Part shown: piece by piece, positions 43,443-52,500 of the stretch
How the letters are laid out: each line of letters begins with the position of its first letter
Numbering within the stretch: position 1 is the first letter of the stretch
Assembly: GCF_013408825.1 (NCBI RefSeq)
Contig: NZ_JACCBZ010000002.1
Location: 434,001-498,000, forward strand
DNA: 64,000 nt
Source: Mucilaginibacter tundrae
Lineage (GTDB): Bacteria > Bacteroidota > Bacteroidia > Sphingobacteriales > Sphingobacteriaceae
Reading direction: 5' to 3'
Notes under the pieces: model-generated
The model's database searches: none
What the model saw: only the letters and a program-made list of their open reading frames with translations
Told to the model about the DNA's origin: nothing
Made by a program: the position numbers and the translations under genes

Positions 43443-44636
43443 TGAACGCCTATAATTGCGTATGCTAAATTTTTCATCGAGCCAGTTCTGCATATCAATG
43501 AGCATATCCCATAATTTCAGAACGGTTGCAAACTCAACGTCGGTAGAACGTTTCAGTAAATTACTGGAAGAAATAAACAGTGATTTGTCTGTATAAAAAT
43601 GCATTGCAAAGAAAGTGCAAACCTCTGTTATTCCGGTCTTCAGGATAATTTGCGTTTCTTTCAAAACCCTTATAAACAGTGCGAATTGAGGAACAGTCAT
43701 GTCAAGCAATAAACGTAGCGCCTTTTCGGCATCTATTTTATCCTGCATTGCCAGGCGTCTATGATTTAAAAGCTTTTCTAAATAGGCTGCTTTGGCTTCG
43801 AAAAAGTTTTGAAGCTCTAACTTTAATGAACAATCATTTGAATTAAAGCTGCATTGATTTTGAATCAGCACGCCATTCATTTCATTACTTTGCTGAATTA
43901 TATATTCAAGCTGCTCATGAAGACCATCGATATTTTGAAGCTTCAAATTTGTAATATTAGTAAGGTACAAGTAGAATTCCGGGCGGTTAAAATCGAGGCT
44001 AATCAGTGTTTTTATAAGGGTATGCTGATTTAAACTATTTAAGGATTTAACCTGAGAAATCATGTTCATCACATATTTCAAACTTGCATAGGATAACTTG
44101 CCCGGAATCGATATTGCGTTAATTCCCTTTATAATTAGGCCCCCCAACTCGCCGTCAATTTTAGCATTTTGAAGCAAAAGCTGAAGATCATTTGTTTCTT
44201 TTCTTAATTCGGGCAGAATCTTTTTAAGCCGAAAATCGCTAATTTTAATAGTCATATCACAGAACTCCGAAAAGTATTTTTCTGCATAGCTTAATAAGTC
44301 CTCAAAAATATTTAACACCGAAACGTATAGTTTTTTGATCATGCCCGCCTGTGGACTGATATACCAAATCCGTTTTCTTTTAAAAAGGTATTGATTTACC
44401 TGGTTAATCAGCGATACCAATTGTTGTTGTTGGGCTTTCAGAAATTGTTTCTTATCCTCTGTTGCTGCCTGGCTTAGCATGTAGGACGATATATTAATTT
44501 TCCATTTGGCACTTTTATTTACTGAATAGGCCGTCCAGTTTTTAAAATCCTCAGGACTCAGTTCTTGATTCATTAATGCTGATGGAGATAGGGCTTCATC
44601 AACCCACACCAGCAGTTTCGGGAAGGTATAATTCAT
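43437..44636 (-). CDS. Hypothetical helical protein, 399 aa (possible RteC-like regulator)
   Basis: An almost entirely helical soluble protein. The last 100 residues (TVPQFALFIRVLKETQIIL..., KSLFISSSNLLKRSTDVEFATVLKLWDML) look like the winged-helix tail found in several Bacteroidota ICE regulators, including RteC-type proteins. The remaining 300 residues are unknown. It lies beside a LytTR regulator, in the same direction with a 144-bp gap. RteC is a loose comparison only. Confidence 0.55.
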   Translation of the reverse strand: MNYTFPKLLVWVDEALSPSALMNQELSPEDFKNWTAYSVNKSAKWKINISSYMLSQAATEDKKQFLKAQQQQLVSLINQVNQYLFKRKRIWYISPQAGMIKKLYVSVLNIFEDLLSYAEKYFSEFCDMTIKISDFRLKKILPELRKETNDLQLLLQNAKIDGELGGLIIKGINAISIPGKLSYASLKYVMNMISQVKSLNSLNQHTLIKTLISLDFNRPEFYLYLTNITNLKLQNIDGLHEQLEYIIQQSNEMNGVLIQNQCSFNSNDCSLKLELQNFFEAKAAYLEKLLNHRRLAMQDKIDAEKALRLLLDMTVPQFALFIRVLKETQIILKTGITEVCTFFAMHFYTDKSLFISSSNLLKRSTDVEFATVLKLWDMLIDMQNWLDEKFSIRNYRRSL

Positions 44637-44780
44637 ATTTAGCGTAAATTATATTTTTAAGAAGTTCCTTTAGCTGTTTTTCTATTGGATAAGGTTAAGG
44701 CCTCTTTTATTGGCTACATTTATGCTTTTAGGTATTTTACATTTATTTGCTATTATTAAATATTGTTTTCCGTTCAAGTG

Positions 44781-45530
44781 TTATTTATTCCGCGATGTCT
44801 TCGCTAAATTATTCGTTACATAATTATGGAATTCCGATTTGAATCGATCTCCAACAGGAAAAGTGAGATTGTTACTCATTTTTATTACACCGGAAGCTAT
44901 ATAGCTGATGTGATCTACAGCGATGACATACGAACGGTGAAACTGTTTAAATTCACCGCGCGAGCCTAACAGTTCCAGTATGTCCTGAATGGTCAGATAC
45001 GATGTAATGGTTCGGTTATTTGCCAAATAAATTTTTATGTAATTATTCAGACTTTCAAAGGCAACAACCTCCGCAAACAACACATGCTCTATGCGGAGGT
45101 CTTCATCCTTGTTTTTTACCAGAAAGTAATCCTTACCATTAAATTTATGCTGAACTTCAGACGATTCAGACGATTCAGGCGGGAATAAGCGGTTTAGCAT
45201 AGCCATGAAATCGCCAAAAGTAAAAGGCTTAAGCAGATAAGCATCACCCTCGACCTGATAAGCTTCAAAAGCATATTGGGTATGAGAGGTAGTAAAAACC
45301 AGTTTCTTTACAAGGGGCCTTAAAGTTTTTGCCAATTCAATCCCTGAAACATCAGGCATATTAATGTCCATAAACAAAACGTCAATATTCTTAAAGACTT
45401 CAATCTTTTCAATGGCTTGCTTAGGGTCAAGAAACACCTCTTTAACTTTTATTCGCTTAGTCAGCTCGATATAGGTGATGATTACATCAACTGAAAACTG
45501 TTCGTCATCTATTACAATACAATTTACCAT
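44781..45530 (-). CDS. LytTR-family response regulator (copy A)
   Basis: A 249-aa protein. Its receiver domain has VIDDEQ at about residues 6-11, the phospho-acceptor Asp in MDINMPD near 55, Thr in FTTSH near 82 and Lys in LLKPF near 102. The LytTR DNA-binding domain covers about 135-245 (FLVKNKDEDLRIE, FKQFHRSYVIAVDHI). It is closely related to the regulator at 51134-51880. It probably responds to the LytS-type kinase at 47116 and controls the peptide locus. Confidence 0.92.
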   Translation of the reverse strand: MVNCIVIDDEQFSVDVIITYIELTKRIKVKEVFLDPKQAIEKIEVFKNIDVLFMDINMPDVSGIELAKTLRPLVKKLVFTTSHTQYAFEAYQVEGDAYLLKPFTFGDFMAMLNRLFPPESSESSEVQHKFNGKDYFLVKNKDEDLRIEHVLFAEVVAFESLNNYIKIYLANNRTITSYLTIQDILELLGSRGEFKQFHRSYVIAVDHISYIASGVIKMSNNLTFPVGDRFKSEFHNYVTNNLAKTSRNK

Positions 45531-46110
45531 ATTTCAACCCTGGATTTGCAAGCAGATCAATATCTTCTCGATTAACAATCATTCATTTTTCATAATACGT
45601 CATAATCAACGTGTCCGTTGTTCGATATACTTTCAAATAGCCATATATATATAATCATCCTTTTTCCAAAGATTGTCAATTGAGTAGCAACCTCGCAGAA
45701 GGATAATTAAGATCGGACCCATGAAGATTTAAGATTCATTTTTAAGCTTGAGCCAGCAATCGTCTAAATTCCTCCTTGTCCTCCTGGGTCTTAAAAATCA
45801 ATATGGAATATTTCCATATATGACGCCTATAATCGAGTAATCCTACTTAACTATTAAGCTAAAATACGGCTATTAATTAACATCATTAAAGCTACTTGGG
45901 TATAAAGGGTGATTTTCTACGTAAACGCCAAGGTTTTCTATATATCAGTTCATATTATTACGAAAATTGGTGATAAACATTAATTTTAATGAAATATTTT
46001 CATCAATGACTGATATTTTATTCCTTAATTTACTTTTTACAAGGTTTTCCGTATTAAAGAGTATTTAAAATGCATAAGCTAAGGGTTAATTAAACATTAA
46101 TTCCTTAAGC
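45531..46110. other. 580-bp gap between divergent LytTR genes
   Basis: AT-rich. It must hold the promoters of both divergent regulators, but no clear TAnnTTTG box or LytTR repeat pair stands out. A coding remnant on the minus strand is listed separately (45742-45846). Confidence 0.4.
45742..45846 (-). pseudogene. Candidate C-terminal gene remnant
   Basis: After an upstream stop, 34 codons read as GLLDYRRHIWKYSILIFKTQ followed by EDKEEFRRLLAQA and a TAA. The charge and aromatic pattern looks like the end of a real helical protein. No start codon or upstream part remains in frame, so this would be a relic of a lost gene. Confidence 0.3.
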
Positions 46111-46848
46111 ATGAAAAAATATAATTGTATTATTATTGATGATGAACCTTACGCAGTAGCAAGGCTGGAGAACTATGTAAAATCGATACCTTATCTTAAT
46201 CACATGAAATCCTACACCGAACCGATGCAAGCCATAGCAGATTTGACAATAGCTGATCCGCTTGATTTAGTTTTGGTGGATATCAGGATGCCGTTAATTA
46301 CAGGTCTTGACGTATCGCGTAAAATCAGGTCAAAAGTAGACAAATTGATTTTCACGACCGCTTACTCTGAGTACGGTTATGAAGCCTTCGAGCTCGAAGC
46401 GGATGCATATCTACTTAAGCCATACACACTTTCCAAATTTGCGGCTACGATTGCAAAAGTATTTCCTAATGAAAAAACAAACTATCAGTTTAATATGGAG
46501 GCTGATTATTTTTTCACCAAAAATAATGATGACGGATACAAAATTGTAAAGATTAAATACAGTGAAATTATAGCTGTGGAAAGTAAGCAGAACTACGTGA
46601 TCATTCATACGCCTGTTCAGAAAATAAAAACGCATTTATCATTAACGGAGATGGCAAAAATATTAGAGCCTTTTCCTTCGTTTGCCCAACTGCAACGAAG
46701 CTTTATCGTTGGGCTTGATCATATCGTTTTTGTTTATGGGAATACGGTAAGGATGACTACGGGACTCGAAATAACAGTAGGTGATTATTATCGTAAGAAT
46801 TTTAATGATTTTTTGGCAAATAAAATGATAAAAGGCAGGACAACGTAA
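46111..46848 (+). CDS. LytTR-family response regulator (copy B)
   Basis: A 245-aa protein. The receiver has IIDDEPYAV near residue 7, LVDIRMP (phospho-Asp near 54), FTTAYS near 82 and LLKPYTL near 100. The LytTR domain covers about 130-240 (FFTKNNDDGYKIV, FAQLQRSFIVGLDHI). It is more divergent than copies A and C. It is divergent from copy A and convergent with the precursor-like gene. A terminator overlaps its last codons. Confidence 0.92.
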   Translation: MKKYNCIIIDDEPYAVARLENYVKSIPYLNHMKSYTEPMQAIADLTIADPLDLVLVDIRMPLITGLDVSRKIRSKVDKLIFTTAYSEYGYEAFELEADAYLLKPYTLSKFAATIAKVFPNEKTNYQFNMEADYFFTKNNDDGYKIVKIKYSEIIAVESKQNYVIIHTPVQKIKTHLSLTEMAKILEPFPSFAQLQRSFIVGLDHIVFVYGNTVRMTTGLEITVGDYYRKNFNDFLANKMIKGRTT

Positions 46849-46867
46849 AATACGTGTCCTGTCTTTT
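46836..46867 (+). terminator. Rho-independent terminator of LytTR copy B
   Basis: CAGGAC-A-ACGTA / AAA / TACGT-GTCCTG forms an 11-bp stem with one bulged A, followed by TCTTTT. It overlaps the stop codon and separates this gene from the convergent precursor-like gene, which ends at 46873. Confidence 0.75.
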
Positions 46868-46872
46868 GGTGA

Positions 46873-47025
46873 TCATCCTTTTTTACCGCTATGGAATACT
46901 CCTGTAACAGTAGTGGTGATCATGGTGGTTGTCGGGTCTGTATCCGCTGTGGTGGTGTCGCCCGATTTTGAAGCTTGGAAAACAAACAGTGTTTCCCGGC
47001 TGATTTTGAAATGTTTTTGTTTCAT
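46873..47025 (-). CDS. Thr-rich, Cys-free RiPP precursor-like peptide, 50 aa
   Basis: From the ATG at 47025 the peptide is 50 aa; an in-frame extension to 47055 exists but is less likely. The N-terminal part MKQKHFKISRETLFVFQASK looks like a LanB-type leader (basic start, then IS.ETL..F). The rest is a core region with eleven Thr, including the runs TTT (three times), and with PTTTMITTTVTGVF near residues 31-44. It has no Cys, so lanthionine rings cannot form within it. It sits between a LytTR regulator and a LytS-type kinase, 1.1 kb from a full LanB dehydratase. The substrate relationship is inferred from leader type, Thr content and context. Confidence 0.7.
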   Translation of the reverse strand: MKQKHFKISRETLFVFQASKSGDTTTADTDPTTTMITTTVTGVFHSGKKG

Positions 47026-47115
47026 GATATTTTTTTTAGGAAAATTAGGGACCATGAAAGCTGCGCTGAAATAATTGGGACGGAAGGATGGAAAGGTGAT
47101 TTATAAAACTCCAAA

Positions 47116-48219
47116 ATGACGATGGAAAAATTTACAAGCAAACTTAAAAAGTACCGTATCCATATAATTGCCTGGGCTGTATTCATGACTTACGAAACGG
47201 TCGTAATTGGCTTTTATTCGGGAACATTCGGTCATCCCCTTACTTATGCAGCGCATTACCTGGTCATTATTTTATTTTTTTACCTGCACGCCTGCCGTTC
47301 TTTACCGTGGGGCCTAAAACAACCAAAACAAATATTGTGGAGAATGCCTACGGTTATGATTTTAGAGATCCTGTTGTTTATAGCTGCGAACTACGTTGTG
47401 GATTTTGTACTCGTAAAAATTCATACGCTCAGCGGTCCTGTAAAAACCATTCATGATTTACAATATATCATGAAAACACTATACAGGTGTCTTTATTTCA
47501 TCTTATTTGCAACAGGCTATTATTTGCTCGAAACTTATCTAAGAGAACGGAAACGAACGAACGAACTTGAAAAAAGGCAGTTACAAGATACCATAGAACG
47601 GCAGCAGATCTTACAGGAAATGGCTAAAGCACAAAATGCCTTTCTTTTAGCGCAGATCAATCCGCATTTCTTTTTTAATACCCTTGATTTTTTATACCAT
47701 CTCGTAGAATTTACCACACCTGTTGCTGCAAAGGCTGTCAGTACGCTAAGTGCGATGATGCGATTCGCTATCGATGCTGATAAAGTCGGCAATTTTATTT
47801 TAGTTGGTCAGGAAGTTGAACAAATTGATAATCTGCTTTATTTAAACCAATTAAGGCAGAAGTTAGATATTCAGTTTAATGTATCAGATGATGTAATGTC
47901 TTTACACTTGATCCCACTTGTGTTACTTACGTTTGCCGAAAACATATTTAAACATGGAAATCTTAAACCTGGTAATAAGGCTACCATAAACATTTACCTC
48001 AGTGACGAATTTTTCGTCACTGAAACGGATAATGCAATTGATCCGGCAGCCCACGTTACCGGAACGAAGACAGGGTTAATAAATACCGCCAGGAGGTTAG
48101 AATATGCTTATGGAGATAAGTCGATTTTTAATTATGGTGCGGATGCCGATGGCAGATTTAAAGTAAGGCTTCAGTTGCCTTTGGTTCTTTTAAAAACTGC
48201 TGTCTCTTCAAAAGCTTAA
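47116..48219 (+). CDS. LytS-type sensor histidine kinase
   Basis: A 367-aa protein. Four membrane helices are at about residues 10-32, 36-56, 70-95 and 117-140, followed by a coiled coil and the HisKA_5-type H-box QINPHFFFNTLDFLYHLVE (phospho-His near residue 180). The N-box is PLVLLTFAENIFKHG and the ATP-lid segment KTGLINTARRLEYAYG. It should phosphorylate one or more of the LytTR regulators here. It is divergent from the precursor-like gene (90 bp) and its 3' end overlaps lanB by 62 bp. Confidence 0.92.
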   Translation: MTMEKFTSKLKKYRIHIIAWAVFMTYETVVIGFYSGTFGHPLTYAAHYLVIILFFYLHACRSLPWGLKQPKQILWRMPTVMILEILLFIAANYVVDFVLVKIHTLSGPVKTIHDLQYIMKTLYRCLYFILFATGYYLLETYLRERKRTNELEKRQLQDTIERQQILQEMAKAQNAFLLAQINPHFFFNTLDFLYHLVEFTTPVAAKAVSTLSAMMRFAIDADKVGNFILVGQEVEQIDNLLYLNQLRQKLDIQFNVSDDVMSLHLIPLVLLTFAENIFKHGNLKPGNKATINIYLSDEFFVTETDNAIDPAAHVTGTKTGLINTARRLEYAYGDKSIFNYGADADGRFKVRLQLPLVLLKTAVSSKA

Positions 48220-51010
48220 AAAGGTGTTGATATAGTATCGCTTCCTGCTCCCGCTGATCGGAAATAAAGAGCCGGTTAACATGCATGTGTATCAGGTCGG
48301 CAGCAAGCATATATTTATCGTTCCTGTCGGAGGCTCTTGTTAATAGCTGAGCAAAACGGGAGGCCAATTTTTGAATGTCAACGATGTTGAAATGTGACTT
48401 GCCTTCCGTGAAATTACGTTGTAACTGCTCTGTTTGCTGGTTTATCAATTTAAAATCGTCCGGCCCCATTGCAAATTCCTTGCTATAACTTAAGGCCATA
48501 TAGTTTAAAAAATCAAGCCTTTCAGTCACAATTGGAAAGCCGGAAGTAACTAAAAGCCTTATAGTCATTAGCGTTATCTGATAAAATGTATCGTTATCGA
48601 TTTTTTTCTTTAAAACTTGTATCGCATAGCGACTGTCATAATAGAAAAAATCTTCAATATAGCTAAGGCGGTCAATACCGTAGCGTGTAATTTCAGGGAA
48701 ATAACTTTTAATCTGCATATCTGCAATCATACCTGTTTGGATTTCCTTGTTTAGCACTTGCTGTAAACCCTCGATAAGTAGGAATGTGTGCTCACTTTTT
48801 TTCAATAATATTCTTAAGCGCAAATGTGGCCCATGGTCGTCATATCGAATGAAAAACCATTTTTCTATATATTTTCGATGAGTTTTAAGAAACCGGGCAA
48901 TTGGATTTTGAAGTAAATCATTAAATCGGCCTGGATGACTATATATGGCAAAGTAAAGCCATTTATTACCGGGAGGAATCATCGTATGCTCACTGTGATA
49001 TTTAATTCCTCTTACAGTTTCGTCCACGGTTGAATAAACCCTTTGAGTATGGGTATAGTTCAGTATGATTTGTGCGGCTAAGGGCTTACCTGATTTAGTA
49101 GTAATCATATGATCATCCGTTACAAAAGCTTCCGACAGATAGATGGGCCTCCCTGCATTTTTAAGAAAATAGGTGGTTAATTTTGATATATCGTCATCCT
49201 TGAAAGGGAATATGAGCAGGGTTTGATCGCCTTCCCCTACGGTAAAGGGGACTTCTAAATTAATTTGGTGCAGCCATCTTTGGATAATATTATTGCAGTT
49301 TTTTTTGTCATTGATAAGTTCGTTAACCAAATCGCCCGGTACGCGCCAGGATTCCGGTGAAATGACCAGATCTTTATATATGACTCTTGAATAATGATCC
49401 AATTCCGGCAAAAGTTCTTTAAGCTTGAAACTTAATTTTGTTCTAATGTTTTGATGTTGCAGATCACATAAGAATCTAAATAGCGGAAGATCGGAACGAT
49501 GATAATTGTACGCGGAGGGTATCCGTGGAACCATTCTTTTACCATATTTTTTAGAATAAAGAATAATTTCATTTTCAAGAACTCCCACAAGAATATCATC
49601 AATATGTAACGGTTCGTCAAAGCAAGACCATGATAATATGGGTAATTCATAATTATAAAAAGACTTTCGCCTGTTTACGTTATCAATGTGCCGCTCGGCC
49701 TGATAAGCAACATCGAAAAACAAAATATCAGCGTTTGCCTCCTGTTCAATCGCCGCAAGCCGTTTCCCCATGGTTTCAATAGCAGGAACACCTAACGAAA
49801 AACGTCCTATCAGAGAATTCGCAGTTGCGCCCCCGATGTGTTCAATAATGCCTAACGATTCGAAGTGGTGCAGTATCACCGAAAATGAATTTGGCAAAGA
49901 CATCGTTGTACAAGGTTGTTCAGAATTGAAATCTTCCAAATTGATAATAGGACCTTGCATTGATCTGTTAAGCAGGAATACAAGAAAAGGGTCATAGTTT
50001 ATTTGAGGCAACTGAGCGCCATTCTTGTACTTAATACGATCAGTTAAGGCAGCATTATGAAGTTGGTTACTTTCAAGATTGGCATACCCTATACCTAATT
50101 CCGGATCAAGTGCCAATGCAAGCGGAATAAATCTTAATTCAAATTTTCTTTTAAATCCTTTAATAAAAGCCTGAAAATTACTATTAATACTTTCAGGAAG
50201 GTGATTATTTAAAAAATTGACCAGTTCAGTTAGGTGCTTGTTCAAGCTATTGTTATAGCCCCCGTTGATTACTTTCCGTTCAGCTATGATATAAGGTATT
50301 TCGTAGTTATTCACCTTGTTGTACACCTTACGCAAAAAGAAATCTTCACCGGTAATATTGGGTGTGCAATCCGAAATCAATACCTGCAATGAAATCAGCT
50401 GCGTTAACAGTTGATCAATCGATGCTTTGTCTAAATCCATTGCTTTAAACAGTTCCTCAGAAAGGTCGGATTTATTCCGCTTTTTGTTGCAAAAATTCAC
50501 GATCAACCGTAATTCCGGGAATTCGGGAATTACTGCAATCTCAAACCGCCCTTTGTCCAAATAGATATATCGGTATTGATGGCCAACTTTATACAATGAT
50601 GCATTTAAAAGATATTCATTAGAGGATTTAAAATGAGCAACGGTGTTAGCTAATTGAACGGAAGTTGCCTGCCAGTCAATGAAATGCAGAAGAGTAAGGT
50701 TGTCATTAAGCACTATTAGGCCCTGTTTCTGCTGTGGCACTACACTGATGCCTGAAAATCTTCCGAAAGGGGTGGCACGATGCCGCGCCCGGTTGAAATA
50801 CTTCCAAAGTGTATAGGCTACTTTATCGTCTTGATTGATTAGATCTTCTTTTTTTAGATCGCAAATTATTTGAAAAAAAGATGGAGATGCTTCTTTTATC
50901 ATTCCTTTCAATTCTTCAAGATTATCAGCTATTTCATCATAAATCGAAAAAGCGGGAGTTCTGCAAATGATTTCGGTGTCTAAAGAAAGTTTATAATCCA
51001 ATGGCCGCAT
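48158..51010 (-). CDS. Class I lanthipeptide dehydratase (LanB-like)
   Basis: A 950-aa full-length LanB. The N-terminal glutamylation domain has the family signature FNRARHRATPFGRFSGIS (about residues 72-89). The C-terminal elimination (SpaB_C) domain begins near 690 with WLYFAIYSHPGRFNDLL and KWFFIRYDDHGPHLRLRIL. LanB enzymes glutamylate Ser/Thr using Glu-tRNA and then eliminate glutamate to give dehydroamino acids. Both halves are present in one chain, unlike split LanB systems. A LytTR regulator lies 123 bp upstream. No LanC gene is in the window. Confidence 0.88.
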   Translation of the reverse strand: MRPLDYKLSLDTEIICRTPAFSIYDEIADNLEELKGMIKEASPSFFQIICDLKKEDLINQDDKVAYTLWKYFNRARHRATPFGRFSGISVVPQQKQGLIVLNDNLTLLHFIDWQATSVQLANTVAHFKSSNEYLLNASLYKVGHQYRYIYLDKGRFEIAVIPEFPELRLIVNFCNKKRNKSDLSEELFKAMDLDKASIDQLLTQLISLQVLISDCTPNITGEDFFLRKVYNKVNNYEIPYIIAERKVINGGYNNSLNKHLTELVNFLNNHLPESINSNFQAFIKGFKRKFELRFIPLALALDPELGIGYANLESNQLHNAALTDRIKYKNGAQLPQINYDPFLVFLLNRSMQGPIINLEDFNSEQPCTTMSLPNSFSVILHHFESLGIIEHIGGATANSLIGRFSLGVPAIETMGKRLAAIEQEANADILFFDVAYQAERHIDNVNRRKSFYNYELPILSWSCFDEPLHIDDILVGVLENEIILYSKKYGKRMVPRIPSAYNYHRSDLPLFRFLCDLQHQNIRTKLSFKLKELLPELDHYSRVIYKDLVISPESWRVPGDLVNELINDKKNCNNIIQRWLHQINLEVPFTVGEGDQTLLIFPFKDDDISKLTTYFLKNAGRPIYLSEAFVTDDHMITTKSGKPLAAQIILNYTHTQRVYSTVDETVRGIKYHSEHTMIPPGNKWLYFAIYSHPGRFNDLLQNPIARFLKTHRKYIEKWFFIRYDDHGPHLRLRILLKKSEHTFLLIEGLQQVLNKEIQTGMIADMQIKSYFPEITRYGIDRLSYIEDFFYYDSRYAIQVLKKKIDNDTFYQITLMTIRLLVTSGFPIVTERLDFLNYMALSYSKEFAMGPDDFKLINQQTEQLQRNFTEGKSHFNIVDIQKLASRFAQLLTRASDRNDKYMLAADLIHMHVNRLFISDQREQEAILYQHLFKLLKRQQFLKEPKATEALL

Positions 51011-51133
51011 AAATGCTATTTTTCAGTAAAAAAAAAGCATTTTAATGCCACAGGTTAATTTCTATTACAGAAGGGCTCTTTTTGGGGACATAATTTGTAA
51101 TAATAGTTAGTGATCGAAAAGTGGGTCACCTGA

Positions 51134-51880
51134 TTACGATTTAGATCGGTTAGTTTTTAGCAACCTACTTGAAAGAAATTGGCGGAATTCTTGTTTGTAC
51201 TTTTCGTCAACAGGAAAACTAAAATCGTTATTCAATGTAATCGTATCATTGCTGATGTATTTAATTTGGCAAACTGAAAGTACGTATGCCCGGTGAAATT
51301 GTAAAAAATCATCGCGATTATTCAATAGCTGCAATATATCTTTAATAGTCAGGTAGGCTGTAACGATGCGCTGGTCGTTTAAATGAATTCGAACGTGGTT
51401 ATGACAACTTTCAAAATAAATAACATCTTTAAAAGCAATAAATACGACTTTTAAGCCATCGTCCTTGTTTTTAACCAGGAAATAATCTTTTTCCGAAACC
51501 CCATGCGGATAATCATTTTTCCGCCCAAAAGTAAATAAACGATGGATGGTGGTCAGGAACTTCGCATAAGTTAATGGTTTGAGTAAAAAGGCATCGGCCT
51601 CAACTTCGAATGCGTCAAACGCATAGGATGAGTGTGAAGTGGTAAAAATGATCTTTTTGACCCTCGGCCTGAATATTTTTGCCAGTTCAATTCCGGTGAG
51701 ATTTGGCATATTAATATCCAGAAATAGAATATCTAAATTCTCGAAATTATTTGCGTTATTGAGCGCCTCCGTAGGATCGAGATAGATTTTAATTACGTCT
51801 ATCTTTCCCGTTAAATCAATATATTTTAACAGCGCGTCGATTGAAAATTGCTCATCATCTACGATTATACATTTTAACAT
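51134..51880 (-). CDS. LytTR-family response regulator (copy C)
   Basis: A 248-aa protein. The receiver has IIVDDEQFSIDAL near residue 5, FLDINMPN (phospho-Asp near 55), FTTSHSSYAFDAF near 82 and LLKPLTY near 102. The LytTR domain covers about 135-240 (YFLVKNKDDGLKVV, FLQFHRAYVLSVCQI). It aligns closely with copy A across its whole length. It lies just upstream of lanB in the same direction, so it is a likely activator of the peptide genes. Confidence 0.92.
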   Translation of the reverse strand: MLKCIIVDDEQFSIDALLKYIDLTGKIDVIKIYLDPTEALNNANNFENLDILFLDINMPNLTGIELAKIFRPRVKKIIFTTSHSSYAFDAFEVEADAFLLKPLTYAKFLTTIHRLFTFGRKNDYPHGVSEKDYFLVKNKDDGLKVVFIAFKDVIYFESCHNHVRIHLNDQRIVTAYLTIKDILQLLNNRDDFLQFHRAYVLSVCQIKYISNDTITLNNDFSFPVDEKYKQEFRQFLSSRLLKTNRSKS

Positions 51881-52140
51881 ATAGTGATAATTATTGGCTC
51901 ATGTAATTGAGTAGTGACCGATGAAGCCCAAGCGCTATGTTTATAGGGATTTAACCGCAGCTTTTACAATATACACATCTTAGAGTTTCATATAAAAAAT
52001 AAAAGCCTACTAACACCCGCTGCCAGCAAACTTTTGACCTATCTTATCAACTTATACGTGGCCGGTGAGTTCAACGTCCACATTTATAGCTATTCAAATC
52101 TAAATTTAAAATCTTTTTGGCAAAGCCAAATTAAAAAAAT

Positions 52141-52160
52141 GTTGGTGAATTCCCTAACAC
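52141..52160. promoter_or_regulatory. 20-bp inverted-repeat motif, copy 1
   Basis: GTTGGTGAATTCCCTAACAC: near-palindromic arms around a central AATT. It aligns without gaps with the copies at 52432, 55708 and 61136 (consensus GTTGG-N8-CCAAC). Confidence 0.5.
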
Positions 52161-52299
52161 TTTATGGAATTAATCCTCGTATTTATTGGTTTTAATGCAT
52201 CGACCTAAAAAAGCCCGCTTTGACAAGGTTCATCTGTAAATACCGTTTTGAATCTATATGCCTCAACTGTAACAAAAAGCTAATAAAGATAAAAAAATA

Positions 52300-52352
52300 A
52301 AAGCCGCCCGACAATCGCTGTCCGGCGGCTTTAACCTAAACCTTATCACAAT
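52300..52352 (-). terminator. Rho-independent terminator with conserved 20-mer (copy 3)
   Basis: On the minus strand the 20-mer (plus strand AACCTAAACCTTATCACAAT, 52333-52352) is followed by the perfect 9-bp stem AAAGCCGCC/GGCGGCTTT with a 15-base loop and then TTTTATTTTTTT. It lies 149 bp downstream of the 52501 gene and should end the four-gene exported-protein operon. The loop shares TCGCTG-CC with copy 2, although the stems differ. Confidence 0.75.
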
Positions 52353-52431
52353 AGCGCTGTAAGAATTACATTCGCTAAATAATAAACAAATCTACTTTTT
52401 AATTTCGCAAATCCTAAATTTTCAAAAAAAT

Positions 52432-52451
52432 GTTTGATAATTCCCCAACGC
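52432..52451. promoter_or_regulatory. 20-bp inverted-repeat motif, copy 2
   Basis: GTTTGATAATTCCCCAACGC: one arm mismatch compared with copies 3 and 4. It lies just past the 3' end of the 52501 gene. Confidence 0.45.
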
Positions 52452-52500
52452 TATAACTGGTTTTGATTAGTTTGGGAATAACTTTCCTTTTTAGCTTCAA

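Larger units (their letters stand above)
51881..52500. other. 620-bp gap with two 20-bp motifs and a terminator element
   Basis: AT-rich. It contains two copies of the GTTGG-N8-CCAAC-type motif (52141-52160 and 52432-52451) and the conserved 3' element copy 3 (52300-52352). The right-hand part of the gap holds the LytTR C promoter in some form. I see no gene. Confidence 0.5.
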
